A program made the translations under genes and the position numbers. The notes below the pieces were generated by a model. It did not search any database, had not been told where the DNA came from, and was given only the letters and a program-made list of their open reading frames with translations. Shown piece after piece: positions 36,218 through 43,229 of a DNA stretch of 64,000 nt. Every line of letters starts with the position of its first letter. The first letter of the stretch is position 1. The stretch spans positions 1-64,000 of the forward strand of contig JBIOEA010000011.1 of the NCBI GenBank assembly GCA_044445605.1, given 5' to 3'. This DNA is from CAWKDC01 sp044445605. Its GTDB lineage: Bacteria > Pseudomonadota > Gammaproteobacteria > JABCZS01.

Positions 36218-37635
36218 GATTGAATTACCCATTGTCTAGCATCGTTTAAACGTTTGGTGATCAAGGCTTCGTCACCCAGTAACATGACCCATTTATCCAT
36301 TTCAGGCCCATGCAGCGTTGCCATCAAGGCAATCCGCAACGGTTGGAATAATGCTTTGCCTTTGGCTTGCGCATGCTCTTTCAAATAATCGATCCATGCC
36401 TTGTAATCCAAACCGTGCGCCTTGACAGCCGCCAACGCATGATCAAAGAAACCAGCGGGGATTGCTTTCAGCATCGCCTGACACTCTTCATTCATGAGCG
36501 AAAGTACATCTTCATTAAAGGCACGCTCTCCCCATATCACCGCGTCATGAGGAAATAATGTATTCGGTGTGACGATGTCAACAAATAAAGCTTTCTTGTC
36601 TTCCGGCACCATGGATTGCACCGCATCACCCATCCAGGCAAAGACCTCATCCGGTGATTTGATTTTGAACGCTTCTTTTTGCCAGTACATCAATTGATTT
36701 TCATCATAGCGCGCAGGTGATCGACCCAACTGTGAAATTTCAAAAAAGCGACCCAAATCTTCTATGCTCATCAATTCATTTTGAGGATAGTAATGACCAA
36801 GCCGTGCTAAATAGTTCACAACCGCTTCTGGCCAAAACCCTTTCTCGCGCATTTCGCGAATGCTTTGACTGCCGTTACGTTTAGAAAGCGGTGATCCGTC
36901 TGTGCCATTGATGAGTGCAAAATGACCGTATTGCGGCGGCGTTAACCCCAACGCCTTGGCAATCAGGAGTTGACGAGGCGTGTTCGTCAGGTGGTCTTCA
37001 CCGCGAAAAGCGTGCGTGACTTCCATCAACGAGTCATCAATCGCATTGCAAAACATGAACGACGCCCCACCGTCCTCACGACGAATAATAAAATCACCAA
37101 TATCGTCCGTCGCAAATATTTTTTCACCTTGCACTAAATCTTGAAACACGACATTCTCGGCACGTGGGATACGGAATCGCAATGTTGCCTTTAAACCTTG
37201 TGCGGTTTTCTGCGCAATTTCTTCAAGAGACAAACGCGCACAACGCCCATCATACCGAGGCGGTTGCCCCGCGACGCGTTGCATCTTGCGGCTTAGCTTT
37301 AATTGTTCATCACTGCAAAAACATGGATAAGCTAAATTCATTTCTATCAGTTTATTGTAATAGGATTCATAAATCCCATGACGTTCCGATTGACGGTAGG
37401 GTGCGTGTGGCCCGCCGCATTCTTCGCCTTCTTGCCAGTCTAACCCTAACCAACGGAGATCTTCTTTCAATGTGCCGATGTAGATTTCTTCTGAACGCGC
37501 CTCGTCAGTGTCTTCAATCCGTAACAAAAATATGCCTTGTTGATGACGCGCAATCATCGCATTGAAAAGCGCTGTTCGCATGTTACCCAAATGAATGTAC
37601 CCTGTCGGGCTCGGCGCAAAACGTGTTTTGATCAT
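36211..37635 (-). CDS. gltX: Glutamyl-tRNA synthetase
   Basis: The class I synthetase of 474 residues charges tRNA-Glu. The N-terminus has RFAPSPTGYIHLGNMRTALFN with the HIGH-type motif HLGN, and the KMSKS-type loop is SPLSKRNGSQ. A helical anticodon-binding domain completes it. A zinc-type Cys pair (CFCSD) is visible near residue 105. It is the first gene of a gltX-cysS pair and is divergent from lpxH. Confidence 0.96.
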   Translation of the reverse strand: MIKTRFAPSPTGYIHLGNMRTALFNAMIARHQQGIFLLRIEDTDEARSEEIYIGTLKEDLRWLGLDWQEGEECGGPHAPYRQSERHGIYESYYNKLIEMNLAYPCFCSDEQLKLSRKMQRVAGQPPRYDGRCARLSLEEIAQKTAQGLKATLRFRIPRAENVVFQDLVQGEKIFATDDIGDFIIRREDGGASFMFCNAIDDSLMEVTHAFRGEDHLTNTPRQLLIAKALGLTPPQYGHFALINGTDGSPLSKRNGSQSIREMREKGFWPEAVVNYLARLGHYYPQNELMSIEDLGRFFEISQLGRSPARYDENQLMYWQKEAFKIKSPDEVFAWMGDAVQSMVPEDKKALFVDIVTPNTLFPHDAVIWGERAFNEDVLSLMNEECQAMLKAIPAGFFDHALAAVKAHGLDYKAWIDYLKEHAQAKGKALFQPLRIALMATLHGPEMDKWVMLLGDEALITKRLNDARQWVIQSC

Positions 37636-37692
37636 TGATGAATCCTTGGTTGGCCGCTTATTTTAACAGAACTTTACAACCCCCGACACCCC

Positions 37693-37727
37693 GGACACTG
37701 GAATCTGCAGCGCAGATTCCAGTGTCC
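37693..37727. repeat. Perfect 16-bp palindrome between gltX and lpxH
   Basis: GGACACTGGAATCTGC (37693-37708) and its exact reverse complement (37712-37727) flank the 3-nt loop AGC. It lies between the divergent gltX and lpxH genes, 50 bp before lpxH and just upstream of TATAAT at 37747-37752. It differs from the other repeat families here. It could be an operator-like site or a dispersed element; which one cannot be told from one copy. Confidence 0.75.
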
Positions 37728-37777
37728 GTCCCTTTCTCAGCGGTCCTATAATTGATACAATCTGCTAAACTTATCCC

Positions 37778-38506
37778 ATGCTGACCAAACCTATCTACAT
37801 CATTTCCGACCTCCACCTCGGAGACGGGCACCCTGAATTGCTCGAAGCTTTCGAGCGGTTTATCGATATTAAAGCCCGCCATGCGCATGCACTCTATATA
37901 TTAGGGGATCTCTTCGAAGCCTGGGTAGGCGATGACGATGACAGCGCCACCGCAAGACGCGTTAGTGAACGCTTGAAAGGGCTGTCTGAACAAGGTGTTC
38001 CCGTCTTTTACATGCATGGAAATCGCGACTTCCTTGTTGGAAAGTCCTTTTTAAATCAATCAGATATGCATCTTTTGCCCGATCCGAGCGTTGTTACGTT
38101 CGATGGACATGATGTACTGATGAGCCACGGTGATCTGCTGTGCACTCACGATGCACCCTACCAACGGTACCGCTGGCTCGTGCATCGCCCGTGGATCCAA
38201 TGGCTATTTCTCGCCCTGCCACGCGCCTGGCGTCATAAAGTGGGGGACAAATTGCGCATGCAATCTCAAGCCCAAGGCACCCACAAACAGATGAGCTTGA
38301 TGGATGTTAATGAGGAAACCGTCGCGCAGTGGCTCAAACACTACCAGGTTTATACCCTGGTCCATGGCCATACCCATAAACCCTTTAAACACTTCTACCC
38401 TATGTGCCACCCTCCTTTTACCCGTTTCGTCCTGGGCGCCTGGGATAACGGGCAAGCGAAAATCCTTTGCTATCAACGTGGTGAGCTCGCGCTTGTGGAT
38501 TTGTAG
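37778..38506 (+). CDS. lpxH: UDP-2,3-diacylglucosamine hydrolase (lipid A synthesis)
   Basis: The 242-residue metallophosphoesterase converts UDP-2,3-diacylglucosamine to lipid X on the inner membrane surface, an early step of lipid A synthesis. The metal-binding motifs are in the standard order: ISDLHLGD, GDLFEAWVGDD, HGNRDFL, MSHGD and VHGHTHKP. Length matches LpxH (about 240). Its presence says the cell makes lipopolysaccharide. Confidence 0.95.
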   Translation: MLTKPIYIISDLHLGDGHPELLEAFERFIDIKARHAHALYILGDLFEAWVGDDDDSATARRVSERLKGLSEQGVPVFYMHGNRDFLVGKSFLNQSDMHLLPDPSVVTFDGHDVLMSHGDLLCTHDAPYQRYRWLVHRPWIQWLFLALPRAWRHKVGDKLRMQSQAQGTHKQMSLMDVNEETVAQWLKHYQVYTLVHGHTHKPFKHFYPMCHPPFTRFVLGAWDNGQAKILCYQRGELALVDL

Positions 38507-38519
38507 TCTAGACGCCCGC

Positions 38520-38528
38520 TGCTATACT
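38520..38528 (+). promoter_or_regulatory. Extended -10 promoter of the Cys-rich exported protein gene
   Basis: TGCTATACT ends 42 nt before ATG 38571 and lies 14 nt after the lpxH stop. The identical word is used before the gene at 26170. Confidence 0.5.
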
Positions 38529-38570
38529 TTAAAGACAAAATACCCTTTTTCCACACTTGAGTAATTCATC

Positions 38571-39107
38571 ATGAAGCGAACCCTATCACCGTTCTTAGGC
38601 GTCCTATTCATCGGCGTGTTCGGCCTTAATGTGGCGCATGCTGTAACCATACAATGTCCACCTGATACACCGTACTACAATTCTCAAGCAAGAGAATGTC
38701 AGGTATGCCCAACAGCATCTCCCTATTTCGATTTAAGTACGCAATCATGCCAAGCATGTCCATCCAATAAACCTCACTTTGATCCCCATCAGCAGCTCTG
38801 CGTCATGCCAGCAGTGAGTAAGTCACCACCAACATTTGGATCGAGTTCTGGTGTAACGCCTGCTACTCCTAATATTCCTGCTGGAATGCCAGGGTCCCTT
38901 CCCACGGCAGGTCCTACACAAGCACAAGCTTCCTCCTGCTTAACTACCTATGGTTCAATCACGCAGCTTTACAATGACGTAAAGCAACTTAACATGGATT
39001 TAGCTAGGTGTAAAATTGGTTGCAGTAAAACCTACATTCACAGCCGATTGGATCCAAGAGTGGCTTGTTGCAACGTCCTTCAAGGCAATAATGATTGTTC
39101 ACAGTAA
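38571..39107 (+). CDS. Exported Cys-rich repeat protein
   Basis: This 178-residue protein has a signal peptide (MKRTLSPFLGVLFIGVFGLNVAHA). The mature N-terminus carries three related units of about 20 residues of the type CPxxxPYF-D-xx-C (CPPDTPYYNSQARECQ, CPTASPYFDLSTQSCQ, CPSNKPHFDPHQQLCV). A Pro/Ser/Thr-rich linker (about 80-125) and a second Cys-rich domain with CKIGCS and ACCNVL follow. It is a likely secreted or surface disulphide-bonded protein. No named family is recognised. Confidence 0.72.
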   Translation: MKRTLSPFLGVLFIGVFGLNVAHAVTIQCPPDTPYYNSQARECQVCPTASPYFDLSTQSCQACPSNKPHFDPHQQLCVMPAVSKSPPTFGSSSGVTPATPNIPAGMPGSLPTAGPTQAQASSCLTTYGSITQLYNDVKQLNMDLARCKIGCSKTYIHSRLDPRVACCNVLQGNNDCSQ

Positions 39108-39157
39108 AAAAATCCCCCGCCTCGAAATACTCGGCTGCCCCCTTTACAAAGGGGGCC
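39105..39157. repeat. Intergenic double-hairpin repeat (CCCCCTT family), copy 4
   Basis: A-run, TCCCCCGCCTCGAAATACTC, then hairpin GCCCCCTTT / AAAGGGGGC at 39137-39156. It starts at the stop codon of the Cys-rich protein gene and lies between two convergent genes, so it may serve as terminator. Confidence 0.75.
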
Positions 39158-39169
39158 TAAGACATAAAA

Positions 39170-39189
39170 GGGCGAAAGATGTTTCGCCC
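39170..39189. repeat. Palindromic element copy 2 (intergenic)
   Basis: An exact GGGCGAAAGATGTTTCGCCC lies between the convergent Cys-rich protein and fatty-acid hydroxylase-type genes, 12 bp after the CCCCCTT repeat. Confidence 0.85.
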
Positions 39190-39210
39190 CTCTATCAAAG
39201 ATAAGCATAT

Positions 39211-39891
39211 TTACAAATGAGTCTTCAAAAAGCGATCTAGCCATTTGAATGTCGACGCATAATTCCCTTTCAACTTCGCATGGTGTGCACCATGATGCTC
39301 CGATGATCCCATGTGTTTCAAGCGCTGCATCACTTTTGACGGTAATCCCGAATGAATATGTATTTCATGCAACGGTCTGAAAAAGCTGTAGGCAAATAAT
39401 GCATACGCATTCACTTCGCCGCAATATAAATAAATCGCCACAACACCTAATAAAATGCCTATAGCGCCTAACATCCACTCTGCGGGTTGTACGTATAAAT
39501 AATCTAATGGCAAAGGCGAACGGACTCGATGGTGAACAGAATGTACTTTTTTGAATAACCATGTATTGTGATGTAACAACCGATGACAACCGTAAAACCA
39601 CGTATCATCAATCGCCATGATCACCAATAATTGCAAACCTAATTCCCAGAATGGGAAATCAGTCGATAAAGAAAACATAAAACCAAATACGCTAAACGCT
39701 AATAAAACAACAATACATGTGCCTATAAAGTTACCGTATATCAAAGGCTTGCGCTTATCAAACGTATTCATGTTCGGTTGTTGGTATAATCGCCGACTTA
39801 ATAAAGCTTCCGACCGTAATTGGCGCTCCGTTAATACCCACCCGTAGGCAAAACATAGGCAATTAATCGTTATCAATATAAGTGCGATCAT
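39211..39891 (-). CDS. Fatty acid hydroxylase / sterol desaturase family membrane protein
   Basis: The 226-residue integral membrane protein carries the His boxes of the di-iron fatty acid hydroxylase superfamily: HRLLHH, HSVHHR, HEIHIHSG and SEHHGAHH. Hydrophobic helices lie about 2-17, 55-75, 85-97 and 140-160. Members hydroxylate lipids or sterols; the substrate here is unknown. It is followed on the other side by repeats and the suc operon. TTG or other starts further up are not needed because ATG 39891 is good. Confidence 0.87.
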   Translation of the reverse strand: MIALILITINCLCFAYGWVLTERQLRSEALLSRRLYQQPNMNTFDKRKPLIYGNFIGTCIVVLLAFSVFGFMFSLSTDFPFWELGLQLLVIMAIDDTWFYGCHRLLHHNTWLFKKVHSVHHRVRSPLPLDYLYVQPAEWMLGAIGILLGVVAIYLYCGEVNAYALFAYSFFRPLHEIHIHSGLPSKVMQRLKHMGSSEHHGAHHAKLKGNYASTFKWLDRFLKTHL

Positions 39892-39928
39892 GTTGTATGT
39901 CCTTATACAATTTCCCTGTTCGTGAAGA

Positions 39929-39952
39929 GGGCGAAAGATGTTTCGCCCCTAC
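39929..39952. repeat. Palindromic element copy 3 (intergenic)
   Basis: GGGCGAAAGATGTTTCGCCC at 39929-39948 followed by CTAC, preceded by GAA-GA as in the copies inside sucB. It lies between the hydroxylase-type gene and sucD. Confidence 0.85.
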
Positions 39953-39974
39953 ACAAAAATCCCCCGCCTCAGAT

Positions 39975-39995
39975 GGGCGAAAGATGTTTCAGCCC
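39975..39995 (-). repeat. Palindromic element copy 4, abuts the sucD stop codon
   Basis: A variant with one extra base (GGGCGAAAGATGTTTCAGCCC) ends exactly where the sucD stop codon begins (39996-39998). The TAA replaces the TAG seen in the maeA and rimI cases, because CTAC is TTAC here. Confidence 0.8.
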
Positions 39996-40862
39996 TTACA
40001 GAGCGTCTACCAACCGACGTCCAATCTCTGCAGGTGAACGGACAGTCATCACGCCAGCACGCTCCAGCGCAGCAAACTTCTCGTCTGCCGTGCCCTTGCC
40101 GCCCGCAATGATGGCGCCCGCATGGCCCATACGCTTACCTTTAGGCGCCGTAACACCCGCAATATAAGCGACAACCGGCTTAGTCACGTATTCACGAATG
40201 AACTCAGCCGCTTCTTCTTCTGCCGTTCCACCGATTTCCCCTACCATAATAATAGCCTCGGTTTTAGGATCATCTTGGAATAAACGCAAAATATCAATGA
40301 AGCTTGATCCAGGAATCGGATCCCCACCAATACCAACACAGGTGCTTTGACCCAATTTCAGTTCGGTAGTTTGCTTGACGCATTCATACGTCAATGTACC
40401 AGAACGGGATACGATGCCGACTTTGCCTGGCAAATGAATGTGACCGGGCATAATACCAATTTTACATTCGCCTGGGGTAATCACGCCGGGGCAGTTTGGC
40501 CCAATCAAACGTGCTCCACAGGAATCCACGTATGGCTTCACAACCATCATGTCCAACGTAGGGACACCCTCGGTGATACATACAATCAATTTGATGCCAG
40601 CATCAGCAGCTTCAATGATCGAATCCTTGCAGAATGGCGCAGGAACGTAAATCACACTCGCTTCCGCTTGCGTTGCTTCAACCGCTTCGTGCACGGTATT
40701 GAACACAGGTAATCCTAAATGTTCTTGCCCGCCTTTGCCCGGTGTCACGCCACCGACCATCTTGGTGCCGTAAGCCAACGCTTGCTCAGTATGGAATGTC
40801 CCTTGTTTGCCCGTAAAACCTTGGCAAATTACTTTCGTGTTTTTGTCGATTAAAATACTCAT
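39996..40862 (-). CDS. sucD: Succinyl-CoA synthetase, alpha subunit
   Basis: The 288-residue alpha subunit binds CoA and carries the phospho-His. Seen are the CoA site (GFTGKQGTFHTEQALAYGT), RLIGPNCPGVITP, GSSFIDILRLF and the C-terminal KRMGHAGAIIAGG with the active-site His (HAGAI). It produces ATP or GTP and succinate from succinyl-CoA in the TCA cycle. Its start overlaps the sucC stop by 4 bp, so the subunits are coupled. The end abuts a palindromic element. Confidence 0.98.
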   Translation of the reverse strand: MSILIDKNTKVICQGFTGKQGTFHTEQALAYGTKMVGGVTPGKGGQEHLGLPVFNTVHEAVEATQAEASVIYVPAPFCKDSIIEAADAGIKLIVCITEGVPTLDMMVVKPYVDSCGARLIGPNCPGVITPGECKIGIMPGHIHLPGKVGIVSRSGTLTYECVKQTTELKLGQSTCVGIGGDPIPGSSFIDILRLFQDDPKTEAIIMVGEIGGTAEEEAAEFIREYVTKPVVAYIAGVTAPKGKRMGHAGAIIAGGKGTADEKFAALERAGVMTVRSPAEIGRRLVDAL

Positions 40863-42028
40863 GCTACTGCCCTCACTGCATCAACGATTTTTTGCGCCGC
40901 ATCGCTTAAGCCATGCGCAGGCACAACGTTTAATCCACTTTCTGCCAATATCTTGGCCCCTTCATCCGCACGGTTGCCTTCTAAACGCACAACTACAGGA
41001 ACCGTCACACCGACTTCTTTCACCGCAGCAATAATACCGTCAGCGATCAGATCACAGCGTACAATGCCACCGAAAATATTAACCAAAATGCCTTTGACAG
41101 AATCATCAGACAAAATGATTTTGAACGCTTCACGAACGCGCTCTTGCGTCGCACCACCGCCCACGTCTAAGAAGTTTGCAGGTTCACCACCATGCAGCTT
41201 GATGATGTCCATCGTCGCCATCGCTAAACCCGCACCGTTCACCATGCAACCAATGTTGCCTTCCAACGGAATATAATTCAAGTCCCACTCATGCGCTTTG
41301 TTAACACGAGCATCTTCTTGCGTCGGATCGCGCATCGCTACTAACTCAGGTTGACGGAAACCAGCATTGTCATCCATCGTCACTTTCGCATCGAGACACA
41401 ATAAATTACCGTCTGTCTTGATAACCAGTGGGTTGATTTCTAACACGCTGAGATCACGTTCGATCATCATCTTGCCTAAGCCCATGTACAATTGCACGAA
41501 TTGTTTGGTTTGCGCTTCCGTCAAACCTAATTTGAACGCTAAATCACGACCTTGGTACGGCAATGCGCCGATGTAGGGGTCAACAGCTACACGATGAATT
41601 TTTTCAGGTGTGTCGTGTGCAACCGCTTCAATGTCCACGCCGCCTTCGGTCGATGCCATGAAAACAACACAACCTAAACTTCTATCAACCAATGCGCTCA
41701 AGTACAATTCTTTTGCAATGTCACAAGGCGTTTCAATCAATACTTGATTGACAGGTTGACCGTGCTTATCCGTTTGGTAGGTTACCAGGTTCGTGCCCAT
41801 AATGTCATGGACAAACTGTTCTGCCTTTTCAGCATCATCAAATAATTTTACGCCACCGGCTTTACCGCGGCCGCCCGCATGCACTTGCGCCTTCACAACC
41901 CAACGACTTCCACCCAACATTTGAATGGCCTTCTTCGCATCGTTGCCGCTCGTTACTACCAACCCCTTCGATACAGGCAAGCCGTATTGTGCGAAAAGCT
42001 GCTTCGCTTGATATTCGTGTAAATTCAT
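40859..42028 (-). CDS. sucC: Succinyl-CoA synthetase, beta subunit (ADP/GDP-binding)
   Basis: The 389-residue beta subunit has the ATP-grasp domain (MNLHEYQAKQLFAQYGLPV, VVKAQVHAGGRGKAGGVKL, LEINPLVI, DAKVTMDDNA) and the C-terminal ligase part (GNIGCMVNGAGLAMATMD, NIFGGIVRCDLIADGI). Length matches the family (388). It follows sucB with an 84-bp gap that holds a CCTCCCTT-type repeat. Confidence 0.98.
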   Translation of the reverse strand: MNLHEYQAKQLFAQYGLPVSKGLVVTSGNDAKKAIQMLGGSRWVVKAQVHAGGRGKAGGVKLFDDAEKAEQFVHDIMGTNLVTYQTDKHGQPVNQVLIETPCDIAKELYLSALVDRSLGCVVFMASTEGGVDIEAVAHDTPEKIHRVAVDPYIGALPYQGRDLAFKLGLTEAQTKQFVQLYMGLGKMMIERDLSVLEINPLVIKTDGNLLCLDAKVTMDDNAGFRQPELVAMRDPTQEDARVNKAHEWDLNYIPLEGNIGCMVNGAGLAMATMDIIKLHGGEPANFLDVGGGATQERVREAFKIILSDDSVKGILVNIFGGIVRCDLIADGIIAAVKEVGVTVPVVVRLEGNRADEGAKILAESGLNVVPAHGLSDAAQKIVDAVRAVA

Positions 42029-42063
42029 TGTTACCCCTATGTGAAAAACCTACTGTATACAAA

Positions 42064-42104
42064 TCCCTCCGCCCTGCGGGCACCTCCCTTTTCCAAAGGG
42101 AGGG
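42064..42104. repeat. Intergenic repeat, CCCTCCG/CCTCCCTT family, copy 2
   Basis: TCCCTCCGCCCTGCGGGCA then hairpin CCTCCCTTT (42083-42091) with AAAGGGAGG (42095-42103). It lies between sucB and sucC, in the same orientation as the copy at 33533. Confidence 0.7.
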
Positions 42105-42112
42105 AAGATCAG

Positions 42113-43228
42113 TTAAATATCCAGCAATAATTTTGCAGGATATTCCAATGCTTCTTTAATGGTCTTTAAAAAAGAAACAGATTCTTTGCCATCAATGATG
42201 CGATGATCATACGACATCGCCAAATACATCATTGGCCGAATAACAATTTGACCGTCTTCAACAACAGGACGATCTTCAATCTTATGCATGCCCAAAATCG
42301 CGCTTTGGGGTGGGTTAATGATCGGCGTGGATAACAAGGATCCAAATACACCACCATTCGATACCGTGAAAGTACCACCCGACATGTCTTCAACCGTTAA
42401 TTTGTTGTCACGCGCTTTCTTAGAGTAATCCATGATCGCACTTTCAATTTGTGCCAGGCTCATGTTTTCAACATCGCGAATGATTGGAACAACCAAGCCA
42501 CGCTCCGTCGATACTGCTACACCAATGTCAAAGTAATTGTGGTAAATGACGTCAGTGCCATCAATGCTTGCATTCACAGAAGGAAAACGCTTCAACGCTT
42601 CGACCGCTGCTTTGACAAAGAATGACATAAAGCCTAATTTGACACCGTGTTTTTCAAAAAACTCATCTTTGTACTTCGCACGTAATTCGCTGATCGCCTT
42701 CAAATTCACTTCATTGAACGTTGTTAAAATCGCTGCATTGTGTTGCGCGCTCATTAAACGTTCAGCAATACGCTGACGTAAACGTGTCATCGGAACGCGT
42801 TCTTCCGCACGCGCTGTTTTCGGTGCAGCAATGGCTGTATACGGCATGCCCGAAGCTACCGCGCGACGCGTCGCAGGGCCGGGAATGAATGCTTTAGGGG
42901 CCGTTGAAGAGGGCGAAACATCTTTGGCGGCTACGGGTGCAGCAGGTGCAGTTGCCGCTGGGGCCGGTGAAGAGGGCGAAACATCTTTCGCCCCTACCTC
43001 AAATAGTGCAATGACTTCTTCGCCCTTCACGACGCTGCCAGCTGCCTTCACGATCTCTTTCAAGATACCATCGTGCGGTGCAGGTACTTCCAACATCACC
43101 TTATCGGTTTCAATGTCGACCAAATTTTCATCCCGCTTCACAAAATCACCTGGCTTCTTGTGCCATGTGGCCACTGTCGCATCTGCCACTGATTCTGGCA
43201 ATACAGGTACTTTCACTTCGATCGTCAT
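42113..43228 (-). CDS. sucB: Dihydrolipoamide succinyltransferase (E2 of 2-oxoglutarate dehydrogenase)
   Basis: The 371-residue E2 transfers succinyl groups from lipoamide to CoA. The lipoyl domain (1-77) carries DIETDKVMLE with the lipoylated Lys 43. The catalytic domain (about 145-371) has RVPMTRLRQRIAERL, TFNEVN and the active-site SYDHRIIDG. The linker (78-145) is odd: it holds two palindromic elements read in frame (AKDVSPSS at about 80-87 and 101-108). The peripheral subunit-binding domain that normally docks E1/E3 is nearly gone, only PATRRAVASG remaining. Escherichia coli SucB has 405 residues. It is separated from sucA by 1 bp. Confidence 0.96.
   Translation of the reverse strand: MTIEVKVPVLPESVADATVATWHKKPGDFVKRDENLVDIETDKVMLEVPAPHDGILKEIVKAAGSVVKGEEVIALFEVGAKDVSPSSPAPAATAPAAPVAAKDVSPSSTAPKAFIPGPATRRAVASGMPYTAIAAPKTARAEERVPMTRLRQRIAERLMSAQHNAAILTTFNEVNLKAISELRAKYKDEFFEKHGVKLGFMSFFVKAAVEALKRFPSVNASIDGTDVIYHNYFDIGVAVSTERGLVVPIIRDVENMSLAQIESAIMDYSKKARDNKLTVEDMSGGTFTVSNGGVFGSLLSTPIINPPQSAILGMHKIEDRPVVEDGQIVIRPMMYLAMSYDHRIIDGKESVSFLKTIKEALEYPAKLLLDI
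42911..42930 (-). repeat. Palindromic element copy 5, inside sucB (diverged)
   Basis: GGGCGAAACATCTTTGGCGG is a decayed copy of the palindrome. It is read in frame in the sucB linker as AAKDVSPSS. It lies 63 bp from a better preserved copy in the same orientation. Confidence 0.75.
42974..42993 (-). repeat. Palindromic element copy 6, inside sucB
   Basis: GGGCGAAACATCTTTCGCCC, perfect 8-bp arms, is read in frame in sucB as VGAKDVSPSS. The frame used (GTA GGG GCG AAA) avoids the TAG that other copies use as stop codon. Confidence 0.85.
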
Positions 43229-43229
43229 A

